Of a stretch of DNA of 64,000 nucleotides, positions 37,501-49,472 are shown piece after piece. The notes below the pieces were generated by a model. It was not told where the DNA came from. It saw only the letters and a list, made by a program, of their open reading frames with translations, and made no database searches. This stretch comes from Liolophura sinensis. Lineage: Eukaryota; Mollusca; Polyplacophora; Chitonida; Chitonidae. The stretch is from assembly GCF_032854445.1 (NCBI RefSeq), contig NC_088300.1, positions 15,319,570-15,383,569 of the forward strand. Reading direction: 5' to 3'. A program made the translations under genes and the position numbers. The number at the start of each line of letters is the position of its first letter. Within the stretch, counting starts at the first letter, position 1.

Positions 37501-38659
37501 ACAGTGAAGTATTTTATTACATGTAAGATTTGGTTATTCTTTTGGGCTCAGCATTAAAACTATTTATTTTCCTTTACGAACCATGATGAATGAACTGACA
37601 TGCTACTTACTCATCACTGGCACACTTTTAGCCAAATACAAGCATTCCACTACCATTCCAGCCCAAGGGTTGAAGTATTCAATTTTTTCTATTGGTCACA
37701 TGTGGCAGGAAAATTGTCTTTCTTAACTGTAAAAGAATTTCTCCATCAGTACATATCTGTCTCAGGGGCCAATAAAAGATCGTCATCCTTTTTAACAAAT
37801 ACAAAACTGCAGACAAAAATGTTATCTAACTTCACACATTTGTAGGGATCAGCCATACATAATGTTACAATCTACAGCCAAGGAGGACTTAGGAAAACTT
37901 TTATTTCATTTATGAAGGAATGGAAACCCAGTCAGTCTGAGAGAAAAATACCCTGTGACAGACCTTCTTCATATTTCTAATTTTGTTCTGAAAGACCCAA
38001 CATTCTGCAGCATCCTGATGTCAGCAATGTCGAATGTGTTGTGTCACAATCCTTACACAATGATGATATACTCTTCGTGATCTAGCTGATGTCCATCATT
38101 TCAACGTAACGTGTCCACACCGCAGGCATGCTATTATTTGCATAGATAAATGACGTCACATGTCAAGTGCACAAAATATGATGCAGGCCTACTGCTTCCT
38201 GGTATAATGACAGCACAGCACAGCCAGACTGAAACACACCTGGATTCAAACAAGTACCACTACAAATCAGGCCCTCGCAGCCTTGTAATCAGAACACCTG
38301 GTACTACTAAGAGCAAGATATACCAAAGAATAATCCACTATGTTTCACAATATGCTAAGGTGTATTCATCTGTATAGTTCAGCATGAGGAATGAATTGTC
38401 AAATGTCTGATTTCCTATATTTGAAGGTGTTCCATTCACTTAACAGGGGGCCTAAGTGCAAGACTATATGAAACCCTACATGGTTGACAATGTGATGAGT
38501 GTCAAGAATTACTGGAAATTTGTGAATGTTCCTACTCACCTTGCCGTCGTCCTGCTCCTGGGTTCGGAAGCGACTGGCCAGGCTGCTGACCTGCTCCGTT
38601 ATCTCCACCTCTTCCTCCTCCACCGGCCCTATATATACAAACTGACCAGCAAACTCCAT
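25596..38659 (-). CDS. Circularly permuted Ras GTPase fused to zinc finger and VWA domain (cpRas1-like)
   Basis: Exons in coding order: 38659-38540, 37462-37277, 36656-36474, 35998-35806, 35554-35260, 33056-32857, 32294-32201, 32019-31816, 30854-30671, 30165-29920, 29643-29527, 28800-28706 (or to 28714), 28338-28247, 27585-27462, 25760-25596. The product is about 830 residues. The GTPase motifs come in permuted order: G3 DTAGQE (48-53), G4 NKTD (107-110), G5 ETSAK (135-139), then G1 GTGGVGKS (168-175) and switch [10 protein letters not shown] (190-198). A Ser-rich then Lys-rich linker (about 205-260) leads to a CEKC...CDFC zinc finger (297-329). A VWA domain follows with MIDAS DISGS (377-381) and TDGAPN. 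A beta region ([19 protein letters not shown]) and helical C-terminus complete a Sec23/24-like trunk. The architecture matches circularly permuted Ras protein 1 (cpRas1) of Dictyostelium. The cellular role is not known to me. Phases agree at all junctions except 28706/28338. The 35554 acceptor could instead be 35545. Confidence 0.93.
26580..26930. repeat. Imperfect direct duplication, period about 190 bp (cpRas last intron)
   Basis: The two copies begin AGAATTCAGTAATTTATGGT (about 26583) and GGAATTCAGTAATTTCCGAT (about 26773). They share CCTGAGCTCAA, GTACTTTTT and CTAACATTTT blocks in the same order. Divergence is high, so the duplication is old. Confidence 0.65.
27644..27742 (+). mobile_element. 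SINE family A, 3' fragment (cpRas intron, antisense to gene)
   Basis: CAGTTTCCTCCCACCATAAT, GCTGGCC, GTGAAATATTCATGAGTATG and CCAATCAAATAAACATA. It is in the opposite orientation to the host gene, about 60 bp upstream of a coding exon. Confidence 0.8.
30597..30608 (-). other. Candidate 12-nt microexon in the VWA region of cpRas
   Basis: A (T)9CAG acceptor precedes GCTTGCCTCACG, which is followed directly by a GTAAGA donor. It is phase 0 on both sides and would add Ala-Cys-Leu-Thr between NFYAQ and [10 protein letters not shown]. Skipping it gives the more natural [13 protein letters not shown], so it is either an alternative microexon or chance. Confidence 0.35.
31478..31672 (-). mobile_element. 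SINE-like element, family C, copy 1 (cpRas intron)
   Basis: Shares with 60678-60880 the ordered blocks ATGCCACCA, CATTATACTCATACCGGGCC, CAACTAGTCCTGTTT, TGCTGAGCGTGAAGCAAGGC and a right end ACCATCAGGCCACCCAAGC. The right end looks like the reverse complement of a tRNA box A region, so the head is on the right and the element is on the minus strand. Confidence 0.6.
33099..33326. mobile_element. Short inverted-repeat (MITE-like) element, copy 1 (cpRas intron)
   Basis: The left end CCCCGGGATCACGAAGCAAT is the inverse of the right end GCTTCGTGATTCCAAGGCCC. Between them are 190 bp of AT-rich DNA without an open frame. A second element with the same ends is at 62599-62784. It sits just 45 bp upstream (in gene sense) of the exon carrying the VWA MIDAS. 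Target-site duplications were not resolved. Confidence 0.7.
34954..35046. repeat. Possible MITE end (cpRas intron)
   Basis: GGCCCAGTTGTTCAAAACTG, CTTAAGGCTTAATACCAG and ATTTAACTTTTAGCC look like one arm of a hairpin element. The matching arm is not visible nearby, so this is a fragment at best. Confidence 0.3.
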
Positions 38660-38867
38660 CTCCCTGTTCTACCACTTTCTGATGTTCTTAGTGTCTCACA
38701 CTGTTACACTTGTCTTCTTCCTATGATTTCAATAAACAGTGTTGAACAAAAGACAAACAAGATTGACAATAAAAAAACACCCAGTAAACTGCTATTTGTT
38801 TACATCTATACACATGCACTTTGCATACTATAAACAAATTACCTCGCACAGGGAATTTGTAGATTCC

Positions 38868-38889
38868 CCCCCCCCCCCCAAAAAAAAAC
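38868..38889. repeat. C/A homopolymer tract
   Basis: A run of about 11 C followed by about 9 A. Such tracts are prone to length error and polymorphism. Confidence 0.8.
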
Positions 38890-38984
38890 CCATCCATTTT
38901 CTTCTGAGGGTGGGGCGCACCGGTGACAATAAGCAGTCGTTGACCCTTGTGTGACCATTTGCGTAATCTAACATTCCATGAAGA

Positions 38985-39225
38985 TCACTTCCCTTCCACC
39001 CATGTGGTGTGCATATCTGTTTGTAATATGTGGGAATGTTTGTCCGTGACATGCCAAAGGTTGGTGGTTGTCCCCTCGCTATCCAGTTCCCTTCCTCCGT
39101 TAAACACACAAACAGTGAATAAATAAAGAAAAATATATATATATATAAAATTTAAAAAAGAAGTAAATATAAAGAAATGAATGCCGAGATCTGGTATTGA
39201 TCTCACGACCTCCGTCGTTGACACT
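38985..39225 (+). mobile_element. SINE-related repeat upstream of the cpRas coding start
   Basis: Contains GTGTGCATATCTGTTTGTAA, ATGTGGGAATG and GACATGCCAAAGGTTGGTGG, then a GTGAATAAATAAAG tail and a TA run. It corresponds to the middle block at 20815, here with its own simple-repeat tail. Confidence 0.55.
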
Positions 39226-39601
39226 GATAGGGCCTACATATACATGCACCTAGGCTATGTATCTAACTATTCATAGTTTTGCAGAGTGAGCCTCCTGTGG
39301 ATATTAACCAAACTGAACATTTCTACTTCTGACAGACATGGATCTGGACATTCTGGACATTATTCTGCCTTCGATCGCTGGATTAATAGCATCCGTATCC
39401 AAGGCAGCTCAGCTAACCGACCTCATTTACGTACCAAGTACAGCACACTGACCAACCAGGTTATGAGACCAGGTTAACACGTTGAGCTCTTAACATAATA
39501 TAACACGAAGGGCCTACGTTTGAAGCAATCTGCGATCCTTCTAAATATGACATACCGGTACGCAAAAACATACATGTATAGCAACTAAATCCCATACCCA
39601 C

Positions 39602-39697
39602 CTGTATTAACCGCTGTCCAGCTGTAGAAGGAAGTGGCTGCCGCGATGTAAACACTAGCGATTTCACATCGATTCAAGAGCAGACGATATTATATAC
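39602..39697 (-). promoter_or_regulatory. Possible cpRas promoter and non-coding first exon
   Basis: On the minus strand a TATATAAT box lies at about 39696-39689. About 90 bp downstream is a strong donor, ACAG|GTGGGTATGG, with the exon end at 39602. This could be a 5' UTR exon joined to the coding exon that starts at 38659, possibly through the CATAG acceptor near 38722. No RNA evidence is available and the coding exon could instead have its own promoter. Confidence 0.4.
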
Positions 39698-41215
39698 TCC
39701 GAGTTAACAGCTAAAAATAGCACACCACGCTGATTGGCTAAAACTGTGCTACGTCGATTAAAGAATGTGCCGGGATTGCAGACCTCCACAGTCGCTGATT
39801 TAAATCGTTTTTTAATTGTCTATATTTGCTTTTATCTAGTCTTGAGTAATGTTTCTCTGCACAACGGACATGAAATCTGTTGCACGGCATGACATGACCC
39901 AGATTCTTCGTCAATATGTAAATTGAAGGCGCACATGGGTTCGAATCCAGCCGGGGGCCATGGCTTATGCAAGGTATATTTCGACTTTTAGGCCCAAATT
40001 CCCTGATGGCACTATACGTCTACAAGTGCCACTAGAAATCAACCAAAATAGCAAGAAGACTCCGTATGGCTATACATAGTATGGGACTTTTATTAGTCGC
40101 ACTACTCTGTTGGAGGAGGAATATTTTGATACGCGCAAAGTGCTGTAAAAGAGCGAGGGCGAGAGAAATTGAGCAGGCGTATGTAGTGGGAGCAAAACCA
40201 GCAGATAACCACAAAGATGTGGTTTGGAATAGTGAAACGTGTTTATATACGGCGTATATATATGCGGAAACTTAATTGGTTGTAATTGTTCCACTGCTTT
40301 TCATACATGTTTTATTAATTTTTTTTTTTTCATACAAATTCTAGGGTTTATACCACGCACCACGGTTTTGTACACCCATAAAACTGACCATAGCAGACTA
40401 CACTCATTTAACTTAAACATCCTGATGGTGTTAAACGACAGTTAATAAATAAATAAACATATGGGCATGCATAATTCTTAGATAAACTTGACAGCCATCA
40501 TGGAACAGGTTTTAATTTCTTGAGCCATAATAAACAAACGCAAACACATAAATTATCATTAATTCATTATGGAAAATACGATTTTTACATTTACACAGGA
40601 GAAATATATCGGGGTTTTGTAGGCCTTTATTAGCTTTCAATATGCCGCTGAGGATTGCAACTAACCATCGTCTGTTGTATTCACTTGTCATTTTTAGGTT
40701 TGTTTAATTGATTACTGGGCGTGAACGTCGTTTGCAATTCTGTCAAAGCATGAAGCTGTCACCTTTCAGACACATATACATGCCATTATGGTGCCTCGCC
40801 GCATGGAACGCCAAGCCAAAGACCATGTATGTATCCAGTAAGTATATAGACCTGATATTGAGATAGACGTCTATAGCAACCCAGCATAGACCTATATGCA
40901 AAAGGAGCACATGCTGAGTACAAGCTGTAGCAACTGATTTTGTTTGGATGTATGGAGGTGTATAGCCGCCCTAACACCCTAACCCATACTGTCTGCCGAA
41001 TATCAACACAGAATAAAGTATAGCCTTATTCCTCATGTGCTGTATGTAGGCCTAATATAAGAACAACTTCGTTATCACTCTTCATTATATAAATCTTGGC
41101 TTAATACTTTACTTACCTCCTTTCCACTACAGAAATCGAACACATCTGTTAGACACTTTTTCAGCAACATACATGTATCATTTACAGAGCGATGCATGCC
41201 TTATTTTGTATTTAT

Positions 41216-41335
41216 TTGTTTGTTTATCTGATTGTTGTTTTACGCTGTACTCAAGAATATTTCACTTATACGACGGTGGCCAGCATTATGGTGGGAGAAA
41301 ACCGGGCACAGTCCCGGGGAAACCCACGACCATCC
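41216..41335 (-). mobile_element. SINE family A, 3' fragment (minus)
   Basis: Reverse complement of the family tail: GTACTCAAGAATATTTCACT, TATACGACGGTGGCCAGCAT, TATGGTGGGAGAAAACCGGG and CAGTCCCGGGGAAACCC. It is one of the closest copies to the inferred consensus. Confidence 0.85.
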
Positions 41336-41756
41336 GAAGCGATTTATTATTTTTTGTACTCTACAAGTTTAACAGTACACATGCAAATGGAACATTCAGT
41401 TTGGTCCACACCTAAGGAAATTCTTCATATCCGTCTACCATTTCTTGCATGCATGGTCTTGTATTTATATATCCATGAAACTATAACAAAAACAAAAAAC
41501 GTTATCAGCTTAACAAACAATGCTCATCCCTCAACATTGCAGGCATATACTTGTTCCTGACAGATCTGTATTGTGCATTTTTTCTGCATTTAAAGATCTC
41601 CGAGCTAGCATAATTTACAAGATTCCTTGTGGTGAATGTACATGTTACATTTATATACACTTATTGGATTTGTATAATTTGGCGCTCTCACTGTTCCTGT
41701 AATTGATGACAATGAGCTGTCCATGCGCAACGCTCGTAGCGCCATTTGTACCTCGT

Positions 41757-41835
41757 GTCTTCCACCAATATGGTTTCTATATCTGTACGTAACACGTGGA
41801 AAAGTTGTTCAGCAACTTGCCAAATTACGTTGGTA
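41757..41835 (+). repeat. Dispersed repeat, same middle segment as at 20815
   Basis: TCTTCCACCAATATGGTTTC, ATATCTGTACGTAACACGTG and CAGCAACTTGCCAAATTACG match the order of blocks seen at 20815 and 38990, with more divergence. Confidence 0.45.
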
Positions 41836-42050
41836 ATGTACCCTGTGTTAATGTTATATAGTGCATCATTTGACGAAAATGGATTAAACACTGAGCCAAT
41901 TTATCCGCGTCTGTTTACTGGATACTCTACTTATTACTAAGCTGAATGCCATATATGTATTAGTTAAGTGTGAATAAATAAATAATATAAACAACAAAAA
42001 ATATATATAAAATAAATAAACAAGAAATGATTGCTGGAGAAAGTGCATGC

Positions 42051-42169
<119 letters not shown>

Positions 42170-42172
42170 AAT

Positions 42173-42318
42173 GTCTCCCATAATATTCAGCAAGGGTTCT
42201 CCCGGGTTTTGCCCGGTTTCCTCGTACCATAATGCTGGCCGCCGTCGTAAGTGAAATAAGTGAAATATTCTTGAATACTGGTACGGCGTAAACCACCAAT
42301 CAAATAAAATAAAGAAAG
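42173..42318 (+). mobile_element. SINE family A, 3' fragment next to the TA microsatellite
   Basis: GTTCTCCCGGGTTTTGCCCG, GTACCATAATGCTGGCCGCC, GTGAAATAAGTGAAATATTC and ACGGCGTAAACCACCAATCA, with an AATAAAATAAAG tail. An internal 10-bp duplication (GTGAAATAAGTGAAATA) distinguishes it. Confidence 0.8.
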
Positions 42319-43249
42319 AAATATTCATTCAAACCTTTGTTGACCGTAACCATATACTTTATTATGATGAGAATTCTCTTGTGGACAAAGACTACATCAT
42401 CTGTCCTCCCTTTCATATTTTTTATCACTAGAGGTTTACACCTTGTCTTATGTCTCCCACACCTTGTGTTTGTTGCTTGTGCATGGATCAGTGAGTGCTA
42501 TGCAGTGAAAAAATCGTGGGGAAAATGCCAATAAGGAATTTTACTTCACCGCGTCAATTATTTTTAATACTTAATAAAAATTACGACGTTTGTGAAAACT
42601 GTCTTTACTGACAGGTATAGTATAAAATCAGTTGTAGTCAACCGGAGGCGGATAAGGGGTGACAACTCTGACGGGAACATGGTGATAAACCTCGGAGGTG
42701 CTTCGAGATGATCAGAAAAGATATCTGTCCAAACATATCTGTATATACGTATAAATGTATGATAACCGTGAGAATCCATTCTGTTGCCATAAATTCATGA
42801 AATCATTTTTCACAGTTTACTTTTAAACACATTTCTGATCTACTGTTTTCACGGTTCTGGGTGGCAAGGACTGCCAAACGACACAGACGGTAAGTTCCTT
42901 CGACACCATTTGAAGTAGCGTGTTATTGGTACGCAGTCTTTTAAACAGATGGGAAGAGGCCCGATCCATTCCAAATGTTTCGTGAGTTCTGTATGTCTTG
43001 GTTTCAGTTCTAGGATGAAGTAAACTTACATGAAGAGAAGTACTGATGGTGCAAAAACAAGACCCGGCCAAAAGTAAGATCGAGCAATCGCCGACATACA
43101 AGTGGTTACAAGCAAATTAACCATCATGTATACTTTTCATCTTGTGGACACTGCTGTGCATTGGAACAGAGCTTTAATGTCGGCAGCTGAAATACTGTAT
43201 TCATGTGTAAACAACTAAATCTCAACGCAAAATTCTTCTTCCATACTTC

Positions 43250-43573
43250 CAGCTGAATTGCCTGGACTCGGTATACTTCCAGTTGAATTGCCTGAGCCTG
43301 GTATACATCCAGTTGAATTGCATGGACCTGGTATACTTCCATTTGAATTGCTGGACCTGGTATAGCCTACTTCCAGTTGAATTGCCTGGACCTGGTATAC
43401 TTCCAGCCGAATTGCTGGGCCTGGTATACTTCCAGTTGAATTGCCTGGACCTGGTATACTTCCAGCTGAATTGCCTGGACCTGGTATACTTCCAGCTGAA
43501 TTGCCTGGGACTGGTATACATCTAGTTGAACAGCCTGGACCTGGTATACTTCCAGTTGAATTGCCTGGTCTCG
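43250..43573. repeat. 30-bp minisatellite, about 11 copies
   Basis: Unit CCAGTTGAATTGCCTGGACC followed by TGGTATACTT. Because 30 is divisible by three and the unit has few stops, several frames on both strands stay open for 80-100 codons. The periodic Gln/Leu/Tyr peptides they give are a by-product. One unit is interrupted by TATAGCCTAC at about 43360. Confidence 0.95.
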
Positions 43574-43651
43574 GTAAACTAAAAAGCTGTCATCTGTGGT
43601 ACTGTATTTCACCTAAAGTTTAGCATTTTTCATGTGCTGCCTTTTGCTTGT

Positions 43652-43779
43652 TCCTGATTTATTGATCCACCTTAACCGGCTTCTTAAGACTTTTTTCTCA
43701 AGTTTTGCTTTAGCGTCCTGATTTATTGATCCACCTTACTCGGCCTCTTAAGACTTTTTTCTCAAGTTTTGCTTTAGCG
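43652..43779. repeat. 64-bp direct duplication
   Basis: Two adjacent copies start TCCTGATTTATTGATCCACC at 43652 and 43716. They differ at about three positions (AACCGGCTTC against CTCGGCCTC), so the duplication is recent. Confidence 0.93.
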
Positions 43780-44212
43780 TGTGCATCCAAATATCACTTT
43801 GCAAAGACCTTTGTGTGCTTCCGAAAATGCATTTTCAAGCAAATTTCACGAGTGAAATGGGATATAGAAGCTGTATGTATCTTTAATGTATATATGCTGC
43901 TGTATTCTGAAAAGTAAGGGGATATTGCAAGCTACAGTATTTGAAGTTCATTGTCATTATTCAGATAAACAGTTTATCAGTAATTCTTAGAAATCTGATT
44001 TAATACATCAAATGAACGGAAACTGACAAACAAAAATTGATGCAAATTTCAAAATGCAGCCTATAGCCATATACGCTGATTCCTTGTCCATTCATTAGTT
44101 ACAAGGAATTCAGTCAATGGTAGCTTTGTGGAGCTCCCTGTTTAAGTTCAAGGGCTCACAAAGCCATTTTACGTAAATCTCCAAAACCTTCATCTTCTTA
44201 ACTAAACAAAAT

Positions 44213-44530
44213 GTAGTTACACACAGCTTTACCTTTGGCAGCTTTGTGGAGTCACAAACGCCTAAATGCTATAAGACACCGTAGTTACACACAACTTTAC
44301 CGTTGGCAGCTTTGTGGAGCGGCAAAGGCCTATACAATATGCTATGAGACACCGTAGTTACACACAACTTTACCTTCGGCAGCTTTGTGAAGCCGCAAAC
44401 GCCTATATGCTGAGACACCTTGCAGTTACAGACAACTTTACCTATGGCAGCCTTGAGGACCCGCAAAGGCCTATATACTATCGGACATGGTAGTTACACA
44501 CAACTTTACCTATAGTTTGAGGAGCTGCGG
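44213..44530. repeat. Tandem repeat, 68-73-bp unit, five copies
   Basis: Units begin at about 44213, 44281, 44354, 44422 and 44490 with GTAGTTACACACAACTTTAC. They continue with GGCAGCTTTGTGGAGC, GCAAAGGCCTATA and GAGACACC. A degenerate TGGTAGCTTTGTGGAGCTCC at 44118 may be a remnant of an older unit. Confidence 0.9.
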
Positions 44531-47500
44531 AACCATGTGGGGCTTAGCAAACCACAAATGATAATGCCGTTACAAGGACAACATATGCAGTGGTTATTAC
44601 CCACACTTATCGTCCCGTAGTTTCTCAGAATACAGAGCCTGCAAAGGTTGAATTCTTTCCAGTTCTGATTATGGCTCGAATTAACACGGAGCTGTTGGCC
44701 GGTGGCCTTGAACGTCTTGTTTGGATGTGATTCCACGCTTTATAGTTCTTAAAGTGCAGACATGCGCGACGTGTGGACACAACTCGACGGACTTAGCTCA
44801 TGTGATTGTGAGATGCATTGACATTAAAGGTGCAACATTGATATGAACTATTAGAATGTATGTCTAACTCTATATAGTCAGTTTTTTGAAGAATTAAACC
44901 CAAATATCACGTGTCTTGACGAAGTGTGTATGGGGGAATGTACCACCAGGGTTAAATGTCTGATTGCATATACACTGCATATACTGGCTTGGTTGACATT
45001 TCGGCATCTGGTCATGCTACACATTGACGATCTTCGCCGAATTATGAATGAATGATTATGGATTAACGCCACTTTGGCAATGGTGGCAGCATATAGTGGC
45101 GAGAACATATTTGAAAGATGTGACCATAAGTGGTTTTCTGTTATCTTGACTAACGCAAAGGTATTTTGAATGAAAATAGAAGATCCCACAAGGATTTTTG
45201 ACTCTTTCAAATAGTTACCTGTTTCACAGACTGACATCGCTAACTCGATGTACTTTAAAGAATACCTTTCGAGCGTCAACAGAAATAGGGATTTTCAACT
45301 TGCAAAAAAAGACGAATTTATCACATAAAGTTTATATTTTTATATGAAGACAAAAGTTAACCATGACAACAGAGTGTCTTTTTCATATGGTAAACTAAAC
45401 ACAGCCCTTTTTGTTCGGCCAAAAATATCATTTTTGATCCAGAGCGCAAACATCACTTCTATACATATGTTAATGGAACTTTTATTGCCCGTTTCGACCA
45501 AGTCAATACTTTTGCTTTGAAAATTTACAGAAATATGGTGGGATTTTTTAAAAATTTGGAGTTTTTCTCTAGCCGATTCTTCAACTTACTATGAAAAACC
45601 AAATTCTTTGATCAGTGGCATTTGCCAAGGATTTAACTTTGTCATGAGCTCCCACCAGATACGGTCGTGTATTTTTCTCATCATCTTGTCATGACCTAGA
45701 TCAGGAACAGTGCTATTTGATTGGCAGATACCGAGATTCAGTCGAGATAAAGTCGAGATAACGAGTTTCAAAAAAGATTCGATCGAGAAACCTCACGTTG
45801 TCAAGTGAATCTTTGCGTTTCTATTTGGAATATCAAATCATTATCAATTCTATACCGAATTCCGAATGAATGGCTTGATTTACATTTAGATGTATATCAG
45901 TGTTCATTTAATAAAGCTCGCACCCTTTCTACTTCGCAGTCGCTGTCTACATGACGCGTTAATCTCGTCAGAATCTCGAGTTTTCTGGGAATCACGCATG
46001 AATGCTGTTTCCTTTGGGAAGGGTCTTAGAATTTAAGTTAGGTAGTTTTTTTAGGTTGGGTACTTGAAAATTCACAGTTTTGATCCTGAAAAGACTTAGA
46101 ACGCATGCGGTATCTGTACTTCAGTGTATTTTACCGAATTATTAAACCATGAAGATGTGCAATACCGAGACCAAAAATTCTGCTTTCATTTTCACCAATT
46201 CTGCTTTCACCAGTTCTGTTTCACCAATATTATTCCAAAGCATGAACTGATAATTTAAACTACGCAGGTCTCACGCCGGGGAACAATGAGCGCGTTTAAT
46301 CAATACAAGGCATAGACTCTATATACAAATGATCGATATATTTGTATTAAGTCTTATCTAGCATGGGTAATACAGAACACTTCGTGAGTTCTTCCGCCAA
46401 TGATATGCCCCACCACGTGGGATAGGTATGCCTGCCACTCTGTTCCGTCAAAAACTTCAGTTATAATTTGAAAATTCCATAAAGGGACTTCTATCGCTGT
46501 GCCCCAGTGCGATGCTGGGTGTCTCTATCAGATCAGTCATTGTGCCTGCATGGGTCGTCGCTGTACCCAGGGCAGCAGCCCTCAGCGCGTGACAGGCCAT
46601 GTGAGCCATACACTAACCCCGGCCACTGGATGGATATCTTGTCGACAAGACGAGGTCCTTGTGTAGAAGACAAGGCCCGTGTTCATCAGAACAGAGCCTG
46701 TTGTTTCCGATAATGCGCTGCACTCTGGCGCCGTCCTTCCCTCGGTTTGCCGCAGTACATCAGATACAAAAGTACTACCCGACCCCGCTCTTGACTATAA
46801 GCTTATACTCCGTAAACAGGAAATATACCGTCATTCCAGAATAGTTTGCTTTCTATAACTCCTGAACTTTTGTCATTTTCTCGCTGGTTATTGGAAAGCA
46901 TAGCATAAAAATACAAAGCTAACAGTGTTCTTTTGTTTTACTTTGTTTTGGGCTTTTTCTTTACTATTTCTTTTTTTTTTCGCAGTATTTCCGCACAAAC
47001 TAATAAATGCCCTTCCAAAGTATATTTCATGTAGGACTAAAGGACTGAATAGTGTAAATTTTTAAATGATCAGATTATTCAAATCAGTTGACATTTTGCT
47101 GTTTTACAAACACAATCTATTGTATAATAAACTGGTGCACATATAGGTATAGCGTTGGCTAAATTTATGTTTGCTAAAAAAAAAGTAAGAAAATGACGCA
47201 TCTTAAAATTTCTATATATACTGATTGGGTGATTAAACGAATATACTCGTATCCGCCGTGTAGTGTCTTTACGTAAGTCTTTGTGGATTATTCTATGAGT
47301 TACAAATATTACAGCCATCAGTAACTCTATGCTTTATCAGTACAACGTTGTACGTTCACTGGAATATTCTGACCAGGCAGGACAAATCGTGCAAGAATAT
47401 AGTCATAATCACATATACCTTTCCTGTATGACAAGGCATGTGTATACATGCTTACGTTCACGAATATGCAATTATATACTCTATCTACAGCATTTTACAA

Positions 47501-49403
47501 CTGCATTTAGAGTAATACTTCATACTGTATTTTGTTCGCCATAAATACGTGGGTATTTTAACATAACCGTACTTCACTGGTATAAAAGTGTTTTCAGTAG
47601 GCCCCTGTTTACAAGGAAGTCACGGAAGTGCGCCCCTGGCGATTACCATTCCCAGTGATAATTTCCTTCTAATTAGCATATAGCTGGATATACTTCCTTC
47701 TGTTTTAAAACTTAACAAAGGCATTGTATTAGGATTACAAACTGTAGAATCTCAATAGGCATATACAGCATAGAAAACACCAAATTTGTTTCTGCTGTAC
47801 CGACTAAAAAAGCCTTTTGGCTAAATGGCATTTTAACCATTTTCTCACTGAATGCAAATATTTATCTTTCTAAACTCCCTGACTGTCCGTCCAGGGTGCA
47901 TTTTGTCTGCCAGTTGATGTAAACATATTTAAACTACGCACCAACTTTTCAACGGAAAATAATGTCATATGTAAATTATTGTCCTAAGTGCTAAGTACAG
48001 CATAATGTTAGCCACATATATAGAGAGATAGGAAATTAGCAGTGAGAAAAAAAAACTACCATCTCGATGAATGGTTTCATGCAAAACAATTTCATTTGCA
48101 ACCTTAGGGCATAAATATATCACCTACATATTTGCTTATTCACGCAATAGCCACTCTTGGTGACACAACACACATCCTGGTCATGCAATCGGCATGTTTA
48201 TTTGGTTGTCTGTCTGTCTATTTGTCGGTATGTCTATTGCATGAGGTTAATCGTTCTGTGCAAAGTGCTGCTGCCAGGTTTCACCCAAGTATTGGAGACG
48301 CCGGCTTTGTACACGGCCTGGGCCTTTCAGTGTGTGGAGGCTCTCTGCCTTTCTGGGCAGGTTGTTTAGCTGAAGTATTCCAGATATCCCAGGCTGTGTT
48401 TGATGAGGCTCGGGTTTGTGTCCCCAACACTGTGACTTCCGTGTTAGATGGCGTGTTGAGGAGCCATTGATCGATATTCCGGCCAGACTGCTCCGTTAGC
48501 CTCCTTGCTATATGCAACACACAGCACATGCAATCTATACCTTACGTCTTATACATGCAAATCGATGACAATTAAAGTCTAGTGGCTCCATGATCTGACA
48601 CGTCTTTCCGTCTCATCACACTGTATCTGTTTCTAAATACATGTAGGTACCCATTGTTAAATAAATGCATTTTTAGCAGCATTCACCTTTTTGATAAATG
48701 AGAAACTCCCGGTAACTTTGTTGGTGCTCACGATGAACTGCATCCTTACCTTAACCGCCGCCTGAACATGTTGCAGTAAATACAGCTTGAACAACTCTAC
48801 CACTTTCGACTTGGTGTGAAACCAGACTGGCCGCTCTGACATAAGCACCTAAGCACCTTATATACTCTTATCACCTCAGGCAACACCAGTTTAAATTTTT
48901 GATTCACGGGAAGAATGACTTCATTTTCATTGTTGGAAGAGGGTATATAATAAAAAGGAAAAATCATCTAATTTGTGCACAGTCAGAGCAATTGTTCATG
49001 TTAAAGGCGTATTTATATGATCTGAAAGCCTTGAAAAACAGGAAAATCATAAAAATATTGATCGGACAAAATAAAGGTGGACTTTCAGTTTTCGTAATTT
49101 TCCATTTTTGGATTTTTAGTGACTAACACAAAATAAAACTGGTGTCGCCTTACGAAAGCCGGGTGGGGTTCGCGCGCAAGTATATACAATCTGATCTTGC
49201 ATCGTTGTGTTAACTATTGATAGAAAATATACGTGTTCCTCGTAAACTATAACCGATACGACCCATACATTAAGCTGTCACCCAGCTCCACTGATTATGC
49301 GCTGCATGCCGCTGAAGGTCAAAAGGTTTGTCATGTACGTGGCGAAGGGCAGAGGTTTTCTCCGCACGGTATACCTGTTGATCACACCCATGCATAAATC
49401 ACT

Positions 49404-49472
49404 GTCGTTTGAGTGAAATATCATTGAGTACCGCGTGATATTTACCACACTGAAATATATTAATAAAGATTG
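49404..49472 (+). mobile_element. Degenerate SINE family A tail
   Basis: Only GAGTGAAATATCATTGAGTA, CCGCGTGATATTTACCACAC and an ATTAATAAAG end remain recognisable. Confidence 0.45.

Noticed and set aside
39936..39952. GGGTTCGAATCCAGC, a tRNA box-B-like sequence
   Set aside because: No box A at the right distance upstream and no cloverleaf pairing could be drawn.
46507..46844. Cysteine-containing short frames
   Set aside because: No signal peptide, no splice partners and no family match; the cysteines are not in a recognisable spacing.
48132..48529. Overlapping open frames in a locally GC-rich segment
   Set aside because: Neither strand shows a recognisable domain or a consistent splice context; possibly an old exon or repeat, but unsupported.
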